From the NCBI RefSeq assembly GCF_900460065.1, contig NZ_UAVD01000004.1, positions 166,347 to 230,346 on the forward strand: a DNA stretch of 64,000 bases, given 5' to 3'. The notes under the pieces were generated by a model. That model had not been told where the DNA came from. It saw nothing but the letters and a program-made list of their open reading frames with translations, and searched no databases. Below, piece by piece: positions 46,701-57,900 of the stretch (its first letter is position 1; every line of letters starts with the position of its first letter). This stretch comes from Streptomyces griseus. GTDB taxonomy: Bacteria > Actinomycetota > Actinomycetes > Streptomycetales > Streptomycetaceae. Made by a program: the position numbers and the translations under genes.

Positions 46701-49700
46701 CGAACACATACGCGAGACGGCCCGACACCACACTCGCCGCGTTCCCGGTCGCCAGGTACCCCTCGGCGGCGATCCCGGCGCCGCTCAGCAGGGAGACGTA
46801 GTCCTGGCCGTTGGTGCCGACGAAGACACCGGTCGGGCTGGCGCGCAGGGACTCCGGTGCGATGTGCGCACGCTCCAACGCCTCCCAGGTCACCTCAAGG
46901 AGCAGCCGCTGCTGCGGGTCCATGGCCAGCGCCTCACGCGGATTGATGCCGAAGAACTCGGCGTCGAACTCGTCGACGTCGTGCAGGAAGCTGCCGGTGG
47001 TGGCATAGCTGGTTCCCGGGCGGTCCGGGTCGTCGTGGAAGAGGGCCGACAGGTCCCAGCCCCGGTTGGTCGGGAAGTCGGTCAGAGTGTCGTCGCCCGT
47101 CGCGACCAGCCGCCAGAGGTCCTCGGGCGAACGCACGTCGCCGGGGTACCGGCAGCTCATCCCGACGATGGCGATGGGGTCGTCGTCCATCGGTGCGCCG
47201 GCCGGCGAAGGAAGCGCGGGGACGGCGGCGGTGGGAGCGCCGAACAGCTCCGTCCGAAGATGCGCGGCGAGCACCCGTGGTGTGGGGTGGTCGAACAGCA
47301 GGGTGGCCGGGAGGCGCAGGCCGGTGGCGGCGCGGAGACGATCGCGGACTTCGACAGCGGTCAGCGAGTCGCAGCCGAGGTCGCGGAAAGCCCGGTCCTC
47401 GTGGATGTCCGTCGGTCCGGTGTGGCCCAGCACCTCGGCCGCCGCCGTGCGGACCACGTCGAGTAGCGCGTGGTGCTGTGCGGCCTCGTCGAGAGAGCGC
47501 AGCCGGCCGGTCAGCGGAGTGTCGCCGGCCCCCTTCCCGTCGTCGGCCGGCTCCCCCGCCTGCGCCTCCCGTGCCTCCGCGATCTCGTCGAACAGGCGGC
47601 TGTCGCGGACCGTCAGGTAGGTCCGGGCGAAACGGCTCCAGTCGACGTCGGCGACCGTGGCCGTGGTCTCGTCCCGGTCGAGGATCTGCCGGAGTGCGCT
47701 CAGCGCCCGGTCGACCGGCATCGTGGTGATGCCCCGGCGGGCGAGCTGCACTGCGGCGTCACCCTCCGCCATGCCGTCCCCGGCCCAGGCGCCCCAGGCC
47801 ACCGAGGTCGCGGTCAGCCCGCGGCCACGGCGGTGCCGGGCCAGGGCGTCGAGGAACGCGTTCGCCGCCGCGTACGCGCTCTGGCCGCCGCTGCCCCAGA
47901 TGCCCGCGATCGAGGAGAAGAGTACGAAGGCGTCGAGGTCGGACCGGCCGAAGAGGGCGTCGAGGTGGAGCGCGCCGAGTGCCTTCGCGGCCATGGTCCG
48001 GCGGAACTCTTCGGGTCGCACCTCCGACAGCGCGCCGGTCAGGCCCAGGCCGGCGGCGTGCACCACGACGCGGATCTCCGCGCCGTCGGCCCGGACCTTG
48101 CGCACCACCTCGTGCAGCTGATCGCGGTCCGCCACGTCGCAGGCGGCGACGGTGACGCGAGCTCCCGCAGCGGTGAGTTCGTCACGCAACGCCGCGGCCT
48201 GCGGGGCGTCGGAGCCTCGGCGTCCCAACAGGACGACGTGTTCGACGCCCTGCCCCACCAGCCACCTCGCGACGTGCCCTCCGAGGGCACCGGTGCCGCC
48301 CGTGATCAACGCGGTGCCCCGGGGCCGCCAGGTCGTCGCGGTCCCGGCCGCGCCGTCCGCCCTGCTTATCCGGCGTGCCAGCACCCCGGTGGCACGGATC
48401 GCGACCTGGTCCTCTCGGTCCGTACCGGCGAGGACCCGGCAGACCAGGTCGTAGGTGTTCTCGTCCGTCACCGCCGGAAGATCGATCAGGCCTCCCCACC
48501 GGCCGGGCTGTTCCAGGGCGGCCACCCGGCCCATGCCCCATACCAGCGCGGCGGCGGGGTCACGCGTCGGTTCGTCGTCGCTCGTGCTGACAGCACCGCG
48601 GGTCACCGACCACAGGGGTGCGTCGACACCGGCAGCGTCCAAGGCTCGGAGCAGGGTGACGGTGTCGGTCACCGTCCCGGGCAGCAGGTCCGGAAAGGCT
48701 TCCGGTTCCGTTTCCGCTCCCGCGCCGTCCGCCACGGCGAGGAGGGAGAGAACCCCGCTCGGCGTGATGGTGTCGCCGGACACCGCGATCAGCCGCCGCG
48801 ACAGTTCCTCGTCCGTGACGTCCACGGGGACGGTGATCCGGACGGTCTGCCCGCCGGCCCGGCCGACTGCGCCGATGACTTCGGGGGCCTGGTCGTCGGG
48901 CCGGGTGAGTACGAGCCAGGTGCCGGTCAGGGTGGTGGGGGCGGCAGGCTCGGGCACTGGTTTCCAGGTGACGTGGTAGCGCAGCCCGGCCAGCGCATGG
49001 TGTTCGCGACGGCCACGCCGCCACTCCGTCAGAACCGGGAGAACCCTGTCGGAGGGCGTGTCACCGTCCAGACCCAGAGCCCTCAGATCATTACGCTCGA
49101 CCGCCTCCCAGAACTCCGCCGTACTGGCATCGACATCCGACCCCACCACGGACCGTGCCGACCCCTCCAACCAATAACGACGCCGCTGGAAGGCGTACGT
49201 CGGCACCTCCACCAGCGGCCCCGTACGGGAAACCCACTGGTCCCACGCCACATCGACCCCGTGGACGTGGAGCCGGGAGAGTCCCGTCAGCAAGCTCGTC
49301 GCCTGGTCACGGTCGCGCCGCAGGAAGCTCGCGACGACCTCACCCTCACGCACATCCAACGCAGCGGACAGCGCCGGCTGCGGACCGACCTCCGCCCACA
49401 CCCGCACCCCCAAGCCCCGCGCCACACCAACCGCATCAGCGAAACGGACCGGCCGCCGGGCATGCTCCACCCAGTAGCCCGCGCTCCCGAAACCAGCCCC
49501 CGCGACCTCACCGGTCACCGTCGACACCACCGGAATCCGGGGCTCCTGGAACGACAAGCCGGCTATCTCCCGGGAGAACTCCTCCAGCACCGGATCCATC
49601 AACGGCGTGTGGAACGCGTGACTCACCGGGAGCCAGCGGGTCCGCACACCCTCAGCTACCAGACCGTCCACCACACCACGGACAGCACCCTCCTCACCCG

Positions 49701-51867
49701 CCAGGACCACCGACCCCGGCGCGTTCACCGCGGCAACCCACACCCCCGCAACCCCCACAACCCGCCCCCGGACCACCTCCTCCGGAGCAGCAACCGACAC
49801 CATCACCCCACCGGCCGGAACCTCCTCCATCAACCGGCCACGCACACACACCAACCGCACCGCATCAGCCAGACTCAGCACACCCGAAGCCACCGCCGCA
49901 CTGACCTCACCGACCGAATGCCCCACCAGAACATCCGCCCGAACACCACACTCCACCAGAACCCGCCACAACCCCACCTCCAACGCGACCAACCCCACCT
50001 GCGCGAACACCGTCCGGTCGATCAGCCCACCCCGGCCACCCTCACCGAACAACACCGGACGCAACGGCTCCGGCAACAACCCGTCCGCCACCGCACACAC
50101 CTCGTCCACCACACCGGCGAACACACCAAAACGCCCATACAAACCCGCACCCATACCAGCAAACTGCGAACCCTGCCCCGTGAACAACACCGCCGACTTC
50201 CCACCCACCGGCGACCCACACACCACACCATCAACCAACCCACCACCAGCCAGCACATCCAGCCGAGCGACAAGATCAGCGACACCCTCACCCACCACCA
50301 CCGCACGGTTCTCCAACACCGCACGGCCCATCAACGCCGCAGCCACACCCGCGACATCAACGTCCTGATCACGACCCTGTACGAACTCCGCAAGCCGCGC
50401 CGCCTGCCCCCGCAGACCCGCATCCCCACGCCCGGACACCAACCACGGCACCGGACCCGGCACCGCCACCGTGGGCTCGGAAGCGGGTTCGAGAGCGGGT
50501 GCTTCTTCCAGGATCACGTGGGCGTTCGTTCCGCTCACCCCGAACGAGGACACCCCGGCCCGGCGCGGGCGCTCCTCCCCCGACCAGGCCACCGGCTCGG
50601 TCAGCAGGCGCACGTCACCCGCCGACCAGTCCACGTGCGGCGACGGCTCGTCGACGTACAACGTCTCCGGCAGTCGCCCGTGCCGCATCGCCATCACCAT
50701 CTTGATGACCCCGGCCACACCTGCGGCGGACTGCGTATGCCCGATGTTCGACTTCACCGAACCCAGCCACAACGGACGCCCCTCCGGCCGGTCCTGGCCA
50801 TAGGTCGCCAGCAGCGCCTGCGCCTCGATCGGGTCGCCCAGGGTCGTACCCGTTCCGTGGGCCTCCACCGCGTCGATCTGATCCGGACCGAGACCGGCGC
50901 TCGCCAACGCCTGCTGGATCACCCGCTGTTGTGAAGGTCCGTTCGGTGCTGTGAGGCCGTTCGACGCACCGTCCTGGTTCACCGCGGAGCCCCGCACCAC
51001 GGCCAGCACCTGATGTCCGTTGCGGCGAGCGTCCGACAACCGCTCCAGCAGCAGCAGGCCGACGCCCTCGCCCCAGCCCGTGCCGTCCGCGGCAGCCGCG
51101 AACGGCTTGCAGCGCCCGTCCGGTGCCATCCCGCGCTGGCGGCTGAACTCCACGAACGCACCCGGCGTCGACATCACGGTCACACCACCGGCGAGCGCCA
51201 ACGAACACTCACCCGCCCGCAGCGCCTGCGCCGCCAGATGCAGCGCCACCAGCGACGACGAACACGCCGTGTCCACCGTCACCGCCGGACCCTCCAGCCC
51301 GAACACGTACGCGAGACGGCCCGACACCACACTTCCTGTGGAGCCGGTCAACAGATAGCCGTCGGAGGAGTCCGCGTGGCTGCCGTAGCCCTGGAAGCCC
51401 GCGCCGACGAAGACACCGGTGGAGCTGGACCGGAGAGCGGTGTGGTCCAGGCCCGCGCGTTCGAACAGCTCCCACGCGGACTCCAGCAGCAGCCGCTGCT
51501 GCGGATCCATGCTGAGGGCCTCGCGCGGACTGATCCCGAACAGTTCGGCGTCGAAGTCGGCCACGTCCTCGACGAAGCCGCCTTCGCGGGCGTACGTCTT
51601 GCCCGGCCGACCGGGCTCGGGGTCGTACAGTTCGTCGACCGGCCAGCCACGGTCCCGCGGAAACGCCGTGATGGCGTCCGCCCCGTCGGCCACCAGCCTC
51701 CACAGGTCCTCGGGGCTGCGTACCCCGCCCGGAAGCCGGCAGCTCATCGCCACCACGGCGATCGGCTCGTGCTCGCCCGACTCGTACCGCAGGAGGCGTT
51801 CCCTCGTCTGCTTCAGCTCACCGGTTACCCGCTTGAGGTATTCGAACAACTTGTCCTGGTCCGTCAT
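40726..51867 (-). CDS. Type I modular PKS, two modules (KR; DH-ER-KR)
   Basis: The product is 3713 residues. It begins with a docking coiled coil ([20 protein letters not shown]). Module 1: KS (about 35-450), AT (555-900; GHSVG, HAFH = malonyl), a KR dimerisation helix ([18 protein letters not shown]), KR (965-1420; [22 protein letters not shown], Trp present, no His before Tyr = A1 type) and ACP (about 1495, [11 protein letters not shown]). Module 2: KS (1565-1980), AT (2090-2430; GHSVG, HAFH = malonyl), DH (2450-2725; [20 protein letters not shown]), ER (2985-3260; [16 protein letters not shown] and [15 protein letters not shown]), KR (3270-3510; VDD and NYAAAN, B type) and ACP (about 3590), then a C-terminal docking segment ending [16 protein letters not shown]. 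Predicted output: a hydroxyl, then a fully reduced CH2-CH2 unit, both without methyl branches. The start at 51867 lies 40 bases after the upstream PKS stop; the frame runs back to 52014 but that would overlap the upstream gene. Confidence 0.93.
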   Translation of the reverse strand: MTDQDKLFEYLKRVTGELKQTRERLLRYESGEHEPIAVVAMSCRLPGGVRSPEDLWRLVADGADAITAFPRDRGWPVDELYDPEPGRPGKTYAREGGFVEDVADFDAELFGISPREALSMDPQQRLLLESAWELFERAGLDHTALRSSSTGVFVGAGFQGYGSHADSSDGYLLTGSTGSVVSGRLAYVFGLEGPAVTVDTACSSSLVALHLAAQALRAGECSLALAGGVTVMSTPGAFVEFSRQRGMAPDGRCKPFAAAADGTGWGEGVGLLLLERLSDARRNGHQVLAVVRGSAVNQDGASNGLTAPNGPSQQRVIQQALASAGLGPDQIDAVEAHGTGTTLGDPIEAQALLATYGQDRPEGRPLWLGSVKSNIGHTQSAAGVAGVIKMVMAMRHGRLPETLYVDEPSPHVDWSAGDVRLLTEPVAWSGEERPRRAGVSSFGVSGTNAHVILEEAPALEPASEPTVAVPGPVPWLVSGRGDAGLRGQAARLAEFVQGRDQDVDVAGVAAALMGRAVLENRAVVVGEGVADLVARLDVLAGGGLVDGVVCGSPVGGKSAVLFTGQGSQFAGMGAGLYGRFGVFAGVVDEVCAVADGLLPEPLRPVLFGEGGRGGLIDRTVFAQVGLVALEVGLWRVLVECGVRADVLVGHSVGEVSAAVASGVLSLADAVRLVCVRGRLMEEVPAGGVMVSVAAPEEVVRGRVVGVAGVWVAAVNAPGSVVLAGEEGAVRGVVDGLVAEGVRTRWLPVSHAFHTPLMDPVLEEFSREIAGLSFQEPRIPVVSTVTGEVAGAGFGSAGYWVEHARRPVRFADAVGVARGLGVRVWAEVGPQPALSAALDVREGEVVASFLRRDRDQATSLLTGLSRLHVHGVDVAWDQWVSRTGPLVEVPTYAFQRRRYWLEGSARSVVGSDVDASTAEFWEAVERNDLRALGLDGDTPSDRVLPVLTEWRRGRREHHALAGLRYHVTWKPVPEPAAPTTLTGTWLVLTRPDDQAPEVIGAVGRAGGQTVRITVPVDVTDEELSRRLIAVSGDTITPSGVLSLLAVADGAGAETEPEAFPDLLPGTVTDTVTLLRALDAAGVDAPLWSVTRGAVSTSDDEPTRDPAAALVWGMGRVAALEQPGRWGGLIDLPAVTDENTYDLVCRVLAGTDREDQVAIRATGVLARRISRADGAAGTATTWRPRGTALITGGTGALGGHVARWLVGQGVEHVVLLGRRGSDAPQAAALRDELTAAGARVTVAACDVADRDQLHEVVRKVRADGAEIRVVVHAAGLGLTGALSEVRPEEFRRTMAAKALGALHLDALFGRSDLDAFVLFSSIAGIWGSGGQSAYAAANAFLDALARHRRGRGLTATSVAWGAWAGDGMAEGDAAVQLARRGITTMPVDRALSALRQILDRDETTATVADVDWSRFARTYLTVRDSRLFDEIAEAREAQAGEPADDGKGAGDTPLTGRLRSLDEAAQHHALLDVVRTAAAEVLGHTGPTDIHEDRAFRDLGCDSLTAVEVRDRLRAATGLRLPATLLFDHPTPRVLAAHLRTELFGAPTAAVPALPSPAGAPMDDDPIAIVGMSCRYPGDVRSPEDLWRLVATGDDTLTDFPTNRGWDLSALFHDDPDRPGTSYATTGSFLHDVDEFDAEFFGINPREALAMDPQQRLLLEVTWEALERAHIAPESLRASPTGVFVGTNGQDYVSLLSGAGIAAEGYLATGNAASVVSGRLAYVFGLEGPAVTVDTACSSSLVALHMAVQSLRSGECSLAVAGGVTVMSTPGAFVEFSRQRGLAPDGRCKPFAAGADGTGWGEGAGVLLLERLSAAVANGHRVLGVLRGSAVNQDGASNGLTAPNGPSQQRVIRQALSNAGLGPGDVDVVEAHGTGTSLGDPIEAQALLATYGQDRVEGRPLWLGSVKSNIGHTQAAAGVAGVIKMVMAMRHGLLPETLHVDEPSPHVDWSAGEVRLLTESVPWRAEGRPRRAGVSSFGVSGTNAHVILEEAPAVAPLPEPPADHSGPVPWLVSGRGDAGLRGQAARLAEFVRGRDQDVDVAGVAAVLVGRAVLENRAVVVGEGVADLVARLDVLAEGGSVDGVVCGSPVGGKSAVLFTGQGSQFAGMGVELYGRFGVFAGVVDEVCAVADGLLPEPLRPVLFGEGGRGGLIDRTVFAQVGLVALEVGLWRVLVECGVRADVLVGHSVGEVSAAVASGVLSLADAVRLVCVRGRLMEEVPAGGVMVSVAAPEEVVRERVVGVAGVWVAAVNAPGSVVLAGEEGAVRGVVDGLVAEGVRTRWLPVSHAFHTPLMDPVLEEFSREIAGLAFEAPRIPVVSTVTGEVAGAGFGSAAYWVEHARRPVRFADAVGVARGLGVRVWAEVGPQPALSAALDVREGEVVASFLRRDRDQATSLLTGLSRLHVHGVDVAWDSWLPRGTDSVDLPTYAFQRRRYWPGGSVGASTGSLSGVGLSGADHRLLGAQVTVADGAAVFTGRLSVSTQPWLADHAVSGTVLLPGTAFVDFMAHAGRRVGSPQVGELTLQAPLVLAADGPGVAVQVVVDVPDEHGRRTVAIYSRPDNDTGDWTRHGAGILTEAPQATDATEATETSDAPGASWDWPRAAAEMSGEDVYAGLSEAGFDYGPVFRGLKQVWQDGEDIYAEVVLPDDPAGFVLHPALLDAALHALAADSGTGPGEAGLPFAFTGVRVHRPGASTLRVRLRRQEPDGVSLEAVDTAGHLVASIDSLVFRPVSHADLAAPGAADGDVLHLRWIPLPERAQEEAPGEAPEEAPGEVPVEAPGAEPVRNPADVRQYGGHVHAVPDIVAASAAVRAGAAEPHWVVLPCRAPDEGTVPERARVLTVWVLGQVQAFLAAPEMAGRRLVVLTRGAVAADESDRGVDVSAAGVWGLVRSAQSEHPDRLVLLDVDTEVGDDEWPAVLSALSAAPLPQLVRRSGTLSTPRLEAAGDGGDLTAPPQGHWLLTPGSGGTSAELALVPQPSNADEPLGEGLVRVAVRAAGLNFRDVLISLGMYPGAASIGGEGAGVVTEVGPGVTGTAVGDRVMGLLPDSFADTSAADARMVVRMPEDWTFQEAASVPIVFLTARYALGDLAGLCAGERVLVHAGAGGVGMAAVQLARHLGAEVFATAHPSKWGALRELGVAEDHVASSRDLGFRAAFLEVTGGAGVDVVLNSLAGEFVDASLELLPRGGRFIEMGKTDVREAASLPSGVRYRTFDLTEPEPTRIGDMLSELLTLFRDGDLRLLPLTSWDVRRAPAAFGHVRLARHTGKVVLNVPAPLDLDGTVLITGGTGTLGALVAEHLITAHGVRHLLLAGRRGPQAPGAEELVERLREYGADVRVVAADLAHRDEAVDVLAQVGTDHPLTGVVHAAGIVDDGVLGSLTPDRVERVMAAKADAAWHLHELTRDADLAMFTLFSSASGVLGSPGQANYAAANTFLDALAEHRRARGLAAQSLSWGLWARRSAISGHLADADLARVARSGMLPLGDEHGLRLMDGARDRGGRAHAVPVLLAPGHRHTHPLLAHLEGPSLPARDATRGSGAGEPSVPIAERLRGLSAEEQRRTLLTLVREQSAAALGHESADAIGAHKPFKELGFDSLTGVEVRNRLGAVTGVTLRATVVFDFPTPGALADHLWDALRPDDGTGEPPIIADLARLEAALTQAPDSGDLRDEITARLEEILWTWRDRAGGGQPVTEDGDEDLAAATDDEMFALIDEELGRQ
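42203..42636. repeat. ER-domain DNA block, copy 1
   Basis: These 434 bases match 62436-62869 with only two differences seen by eye. They code for the nucleotide-binding half of the ER domain ([20 protein letters not shown] through the part before the KR). Confidence 0.9.
43549..43608. repeat. Degenerate tandem repeat in the DH-ER linker
   Basis: Repeated CCTCTTCC/CGGGGCCTC-type units give an acidic proline-rich run on the coding strand ([20 protein letters not shown]) between the DH and ER domains of the fully reducing module. It looks like a flexible linker grown by repeat slippage. Confidence 0.7.
44645..45853. repeat. Malonyl-AT DNA block, copy 1
   Basis: About 1.2 kb coding for the KS-AT linker and the malonyl AT of module 2 is nearly identical, without net insertion or deletion, to 49244-50452 in module 1 of the same gene (constant offset 4599 bases). 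Confidence 0.88.
49244..50452. repeat. Malonyl-AT DNA block, copy 2
   Basis: Partner of 44645-45853 at a constant offset of 4599 bases; most of the 1.2 kb is identical, including non-typical codons. Confidence 0.88.
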
Positions 51868-51907
51868 CACATTCTCAATCGCCGGAGTCCAACGGGGCTG
51901 GTCGCGG

Positions 51908-54900
51908 TCAGCGCTGACCAAGCTCCTTGTCAATGAAGTCGAATACTTCGTCGGGGGTCGCGGATTCGAACGGCTGCGCTCCCGAGTCTTCTCGTCCCTC
52001 CCTCTGCTCGTCACCCTCGCCCCGCCACGTCTCGAGGAGGGACTGGAGGCGCAGCGTGATGCGCGCCTTCTCGCGGCTGTCGGGGCGGTCCCCGCTCAGC
52101 AGGGACTTCTCCAGTCGCTCGATCTGCGCGAGCGGTGACGTCACGGCCTCGGCATCGTCCGGGAACATCGCTCCGCGCAGGTACGTCACCACAGCGCCCG
52201 GCGTGGGGTGATCGAACACCAGGGTGGCGGGCAGTTGCCGTCCGGAGAGCCTCCTCAGCCGGTTCCGCACCTCGACCGCCATCACCGAGTCGAATCCGAG
52301 CTCGCGGAACGCACGCTGCTCCGCGACCGCCTCGGGATCCCGGAGTTCGAGGACCTTCGCGGCCTCGCGCTGCACGATCGCCAGCAGTTCGGCGTACTGG
52401 TCGTCGGCGTTCAGTCCGGCCAGGCGGCCGCGCAACGACTGCGCTTCGTCGTCGGGCGCGTCGGCGGTCGCCGTGTCCCTGGCCCCGGCCAGTCGCCGGA
52501 CCTCGGGCAGGTCCTCGATGAGAGGACGACGCCGGGCCACGGTGTAGGTGGGAACGAACCGCTCCCAGTCCACGTCGGCCACGGCCACGAACGTCTCGTC
52601 AAGGGTGAGCGCCTCGTGCAGGGCCGCGACGGCCAGGTCGGGCGCCATCGGGCGGATGCCGACGCGCGACAGGTACTCCTCGCCGTCGCCCTCCGCCATG
52701 CCCCCGCCGCCCCAGAGGCCCCAGGCGACCGAGATCGCCCGTCGGCCCTGCTCACGCTGTTGCTCCGCCACCGCGTCCAGGTAGGCGTTGGCTGCGGCGT
52801 ACGCACCGTGCAGTCCGCTGCCCCAGACGCCCGAGTTGGAGGAGAACAGCACCAGTTCGTCGGCGGGGTGCTCGTCGAGCGCCGCGAGGAGGTGGTGCGT
52901 GCCGGTCACCTTGGCCCGCAGCAGCTCGGCGAACGCGGCGGGATCCGACTCCTGCAACGTGGTGCGCTGCGGTACCCCGGCCGCGTGGATGACCGTGGTG
53001 ACCGGCGGGTGGCCGTCGCAGCTGTCGAACAGCGCGGCCACCTGCTGGGGGTCGGCGATGTCGCAGGCGACGACGGTGGTGGGGGTGCCCTGATCCGTCA
53101 GCTCGCGGGCCAGGTCGTCGGCGCCGGGCGCGTCCGGCCCGGTGCGGCTGACCAGAAGGATCCGCTCGGCGCCGTTCCGGGCCAGCCAGCGCGCCAGATG
53201 GGCGCCGAGCGCTCCGGTGCCGCCGGTGATCAGCGCCGTGCCCCTGGGCTTCCACTCCTGGTCACCGCGCGGGGGCGCCGGAGCGTGCTGGAGCCGGCGG
53301 GCGAAGGTTCCGTCCGCGCGCAGGGCGATCTGGTCCTCGACCGGCTCGGCCAGCGCGGCGGCCAACTGGCCACCCGTGCGGGGCTGCCAGAGGGCGGGCA
53401 GGTCGATCAGACCGCCGTAGTGGTCGGGGTGTTCGAGCCCGAAGACCCGGCCGAGCCCCCACACCGCTGCCGCCGCCGGGTCAGGAGCCCCGCCGGTCCC
53501 GGGCGCGTTCACGGCGCCACGGGTCAGCACCCACAGCCGTGCTCCCTCCTGCTCCACGACTGCCTGCACGACCGTGAGCAGGGCCGCCAGCCCGACGGGC
53601 AGGCCAGGATGGTCCGGATGACTCCGGTCCAGGCCGGCCGGCAGGTACGCGATGTGCTCCGCGCCCCGCAGCAGCTCAGCGACACCGGCCCGGTCGATCT
53701 CGGGGGCGGCGTCGGCCGCGCCGGGCAGCACCCGTACGTCGACCTTCGCGCCGGCTTGCTCCAGCGCCTGCTGCACCTCGTGAGCGTCGGCCTCCTCGTG
53801 GCAGAGAAGCAACCACCGCCGGTGGAGCCGGTCGGCCTGCTGGGCGGCCAGCGGTGTCCATCCCACGCGGTAGCGCCACGCGTCACTCGGGGAGGCTCCG
53901 ACCGGCTGCGCGGCGTCCACCGCGATGGCGGGCGCGTCGAGCCAGTAGCGCTGTCGCTGGAAGGCGTACGTCGGCAACGCCACCGGTTCCGCGGCGGGCA
54001 GCAGGTCCCGCCACGCCACCGGAAGACCGGCGGCCCAGGCCTCGCCCAGGCTGCTGAGCAACTGTGCGGTCTCGGACTGGTCGCGCCGCAGGGTGTGCAG
54101 CACTCGCCCCTCGCCGTCGCTCTCGCCCTCACCGAGTACGGTCGACAGCGCGAGTCCGAGCACCGGGTGCGGACCGACCTCGACGAACACGCCCCGGCCA
54201 TGGTCGTGCGCGGCCCGGACGGCGGTCTCGAACCGTACCGGCTCGCGGAGGTTGCGGTACCAGTAGGAGGCGTCCAACTCCTCGTCACCGACCGGCTCAC
54301 CGGTGACCGTCGACCACATCGTCACCTCGCTGCCGTGCGAGGACAGTCCCTCCAGCCCGGCCCGCAACTCCTCCTCGATCGCCTCCACCTGGGCGTGGTG
54401 CGAGGCATAGTCCACCTCGATCCGACGCGCACGGACCCCCTGCCCCTCCAGCCGTACGCACAACTCGGCGACCTCATCCGGCGGACCACTGACCACGACC
54501 TGCCCCGGAGCGTTCACCGCCGCCACCGTCACCGACCCGGGCAGCACCCCCTCCACCTCAACCGCGTCCAGGGCGACGGACGCCATCGCCCCCTGCCCCG
54601 ACAGTCGCAGCAACGCCCGCGAGCGCAGGGCCACCACCCGGGCACCGTCCTCCACGCTCAACCGACCCGCCACCACAGCAGCCGCGATCTCCCCCTGCGA
54701 ATGACCGACCACGGCATCCGGCTCCACACCCGCCGCCCGCCACACCTCCGCCAACGACACCATCACCGCCCACAACACCGGCTGAACCACATCCACCCGG
54801 CCCAACCACTCCCGCTCCCCACCCGACAGCACCTCACGCAACGACCAGTCCACGAACGGGTCCAGCGCCCGCTCGCACTCAGCCAGCCGATCGGCGAACA

Positions 54901-57900
54901 CCGGGCATGCGGGCAGGAGTTCACGCCCCATCCCGATCCACTGACCACCTTGTCCGGGGAAGACGAAAACCACGCCGGGGTCGGTCGTCCGCCTGGGCGA
55001 CGGCCGACCTGTCTCGGCCAGTTCGTCGAGATCCGCCAGCAGTTCATGAACGTCCGCGCCGAGGACCACGGCCCTCTGCTCAAGAGCGGACCTGCCCGCC
55101 AGCCCGGAGGCCAGGCCCGCGATCCACTCGCGGTCGACCTCACCCGCGGCCTGCTGGGCAGCCCGTACGAAGCTCGCCAACCGCGCCGCCTGCCCCCGCA
55201 GGCCCGCATCTCCGCGGCCCGAAACCACCCAGGGCACCGGCCCCGCATCGAGCAGCGCCGCCGTCCGCGGTGCTTCTCCCTCCTCGGGCGCCCCTGTCGT
55301 CGGCCCCTCCGCCGTCGGGGCCTGTGCCGCGGGCGCCTCCTCCAGGATCAGATGGACGTTGGTCCCACTGACCCCGAACGAAGACACACCTGCCCGGCGC
55401 GGGCGGCCGTCGGCCAGCCACGGCACCGGCTCGGTCAGCAGCCTTACGTCCCCCGTCGCCCAGTCCACGTGCGGTGACGGGGTGTCGGCGTGCAGCGTGG
55501 CCGGGAGCGCGTGGTGCCGCAGCGCCATCACCATCTTGATGACCCCGGTCACGCCGGAGGCGGCCTGCGTGTGGCCGATGTTCGACTTGACCGAGCCCAG
55601 CCACAGCGGGCGGCCCTCCGGCCGGTCCTTGCCGTACGTGGCCAGCAGGGCCTGCGCCTCGATCGGGTCACCCAGCGTCGTACCCGTGCCATGGGCCTCC
55701 ACGGCGTCGACCTCTCCGGCGTCGACCTGCGCGTTCGCCAGGGCTTGGCGAATCACGCGCTGCTGCGAGGGGCCGTTCGGCGCGGTCAGGCCGTTCGACG
55801 CACCGTCCTGGTTCACCGCGGAGCCCCGTACCACGGCCAGCACCTGGTGACCATTGGCCACCGCGTCCGACAACCGCTCCAGCAGCAGCAGGCCGACGCC
55901 CTCGGCCATGCCCATGCCGTCCGCCTCGGCGGAGAAGGACCGGCAGCGACCGTCCGGCGACAGCGCGCCCTGCTTGCTGAACGCGAGCAGGGCTCCCGGC
56001 GATCCCATGACGGCGACGCCTCCGGCGAGCGCGAGCGAGCACTCACCGAGCCGCAGGGCCTGGGTCGCCAGGTGCACACCGACCAGCGACGACGAGCACG
56101 CCGTGTCGACCGTGACCGCCGGCCCTTCGAGGCCGAAGGTGTAGGCGATGCGACCGGACAGCACGCTGGACGCACCGCCGGTGAGCAGGTGTCCCTCGGT
56201 TCCGTCCGGAACGGCTGCCAGGTTCGCACCGTAGTCCTGGTAGTTGGAGCCCACGAAGACGCCGGTCGGGGTTCCCGCCAACGACTCCGGGTCGATCCCC
56301 GCGTGTTCGAAGGCCTCCCAGGCGGTCTCCAGGAGCAGCCGCTGCTGCGGGTCCATCGCGCGGGCCTCACGGGGACTGATGCCGAAGAACTCCGGATCGA
56401 AGAAGGCCGCGTCGTGCAGGAAGCCTCCGCCTCGGGCGGACACGCCGTTCGAGCCTTCCCGGTCCGGGCGGTGGAGCGAGCCGGCGTCCCATCCCCGGTC
56501 GGCGGGGAATCCCGAGACCGTCTCGCGCTGTTCGGAGAGGAGGTTCCAGAGGTCCTCGGCGGAGTGCACGCCACCGGGGAGACGGCAGCTCATCCCGACG
56601 ATGGCGAGAGGCTCGCTGTCGAACGCCACGGGCCGGGGGGTGCTGTCGGTGACGGGGGCGCCGCCCCACACCTCGGCCTTGAGGAAGGCGGCGAGAGCCT
56701 GCGGGCTGGGATAGTCGAAGACCACCGTGGCGGGCAGCCGGACACCGAGCTTGGCGCCGAGCCGGTTGCGGAGGTCGACGGCGGTCAGCGAGTCGAACCC
56801 GACGTCGCGGAGCGCCCGGTGGGGGCCGATGTCGTCCAGGCCGGTGTGGCCGAGGACGGATGCCGCCTCTGTCCGGACCATGTCGAGCAGCGCCGCGTCC
56901 CGCTCGGCCTCGGTCGCCGTGGCCAGCCTCTCCACCAGGGCCGAGGAGGATGCGGTCGGAGCCGTGCCCTCCTGCTCGGCGGATTCGAGAGCCCGTACGT
57001 CGGGCAGCTCGGAGAGCAGTGGCCGCGGCCTCGCCGCGGTGAAGACCGGCACAAAGGTGGGCCAGTCGACCTCGGCGATCGCGAGGACCGTTTCTTCCTC
57101 GGCGAGAACCTGCGCGAGCGCGTCCAGCGCCCGGTCACGGTCGAGGAACGGCAGCCCCTGGCGGTACATCTGATCGGGGTCCACACGCCCCAGAGCCAGC
57201 TCGGTGTCCCAGATGCCCCACGCAACGGAGGTGATCGGCTGGGTCGCGGCCCGGCTCTCGGCCAGTGCGTCGAGGTACGCGTTCGCCGCGGCGTACGCTC
57301 CGTGCACCCCGCTGCCCCAGATCCCGGCGATCGAGGAGAACAGCACCAGCCGGACATCGGGGTGGTGGGCTCCGAGCAGATCGGCCAGGTGAGCGGCGCC
57401 GGTGCACTTGGCGTCCAGGACGGTGCTCAGGTGCTCCGGTGTCGCGTCACGCAGGTGGGCGAGCTCGATCGTCGCCGCTGCGTGGATGACGGTGGTGATG
57501 GGCGGGTGGTCAGTGCACCCCAGGACCTCGGCGAGCTGCGTCGCGTCCGTGATGTCACACGCCCTGACCGTGGTCGGAGTACCGGCCGCCGCCAACTCCT
57601 CCGCCAAGGCGACCGCCCCCTCAGCCCGCCGACCCGACCGGCTGACCAGAACCACATGCTCAGCCCCGCTCCGCGCCAGCCACCGCGCCAGATGCGAACC
57701 CAAACCCCCCGTACCACCCGTCACCAGCACCGTCCCACCCGGCCGCCACCCCACCCCACGACCGGACAACGAAGCCGGAGCACGCCGCAACCGGCGCACG
57801 AACACCCCGTCCGCACCGACAGCCAGCTGATCCTCCACCGACTGCGCCAACGCCGTCACCAACAACCCACCCGTACCGGCCCCCCACACAACCGGCACAT

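Noticed and set aside
47345..47385. ACP of the middle PKS with GCDSL instead of GFDSL as a dead carrier
   Set aside because: The phosphopantetheine serine and the DSL core are intact; the Phe to Cys change is next to it and does not remove the attachment site.
51868..52014. Earlier start for the middle PKS gene
   Set aside because: It would overlap the end of the upstream PKS gene and add residues before the docking coiled coil that normally begins such proteins.
57260..57730. KR without the LDD motif as an inactive domain
   Set aside because: Absence of LDD only marks an A-type KR; Lys, Ser, Tyr and Asn and the NADPH loop are all present.
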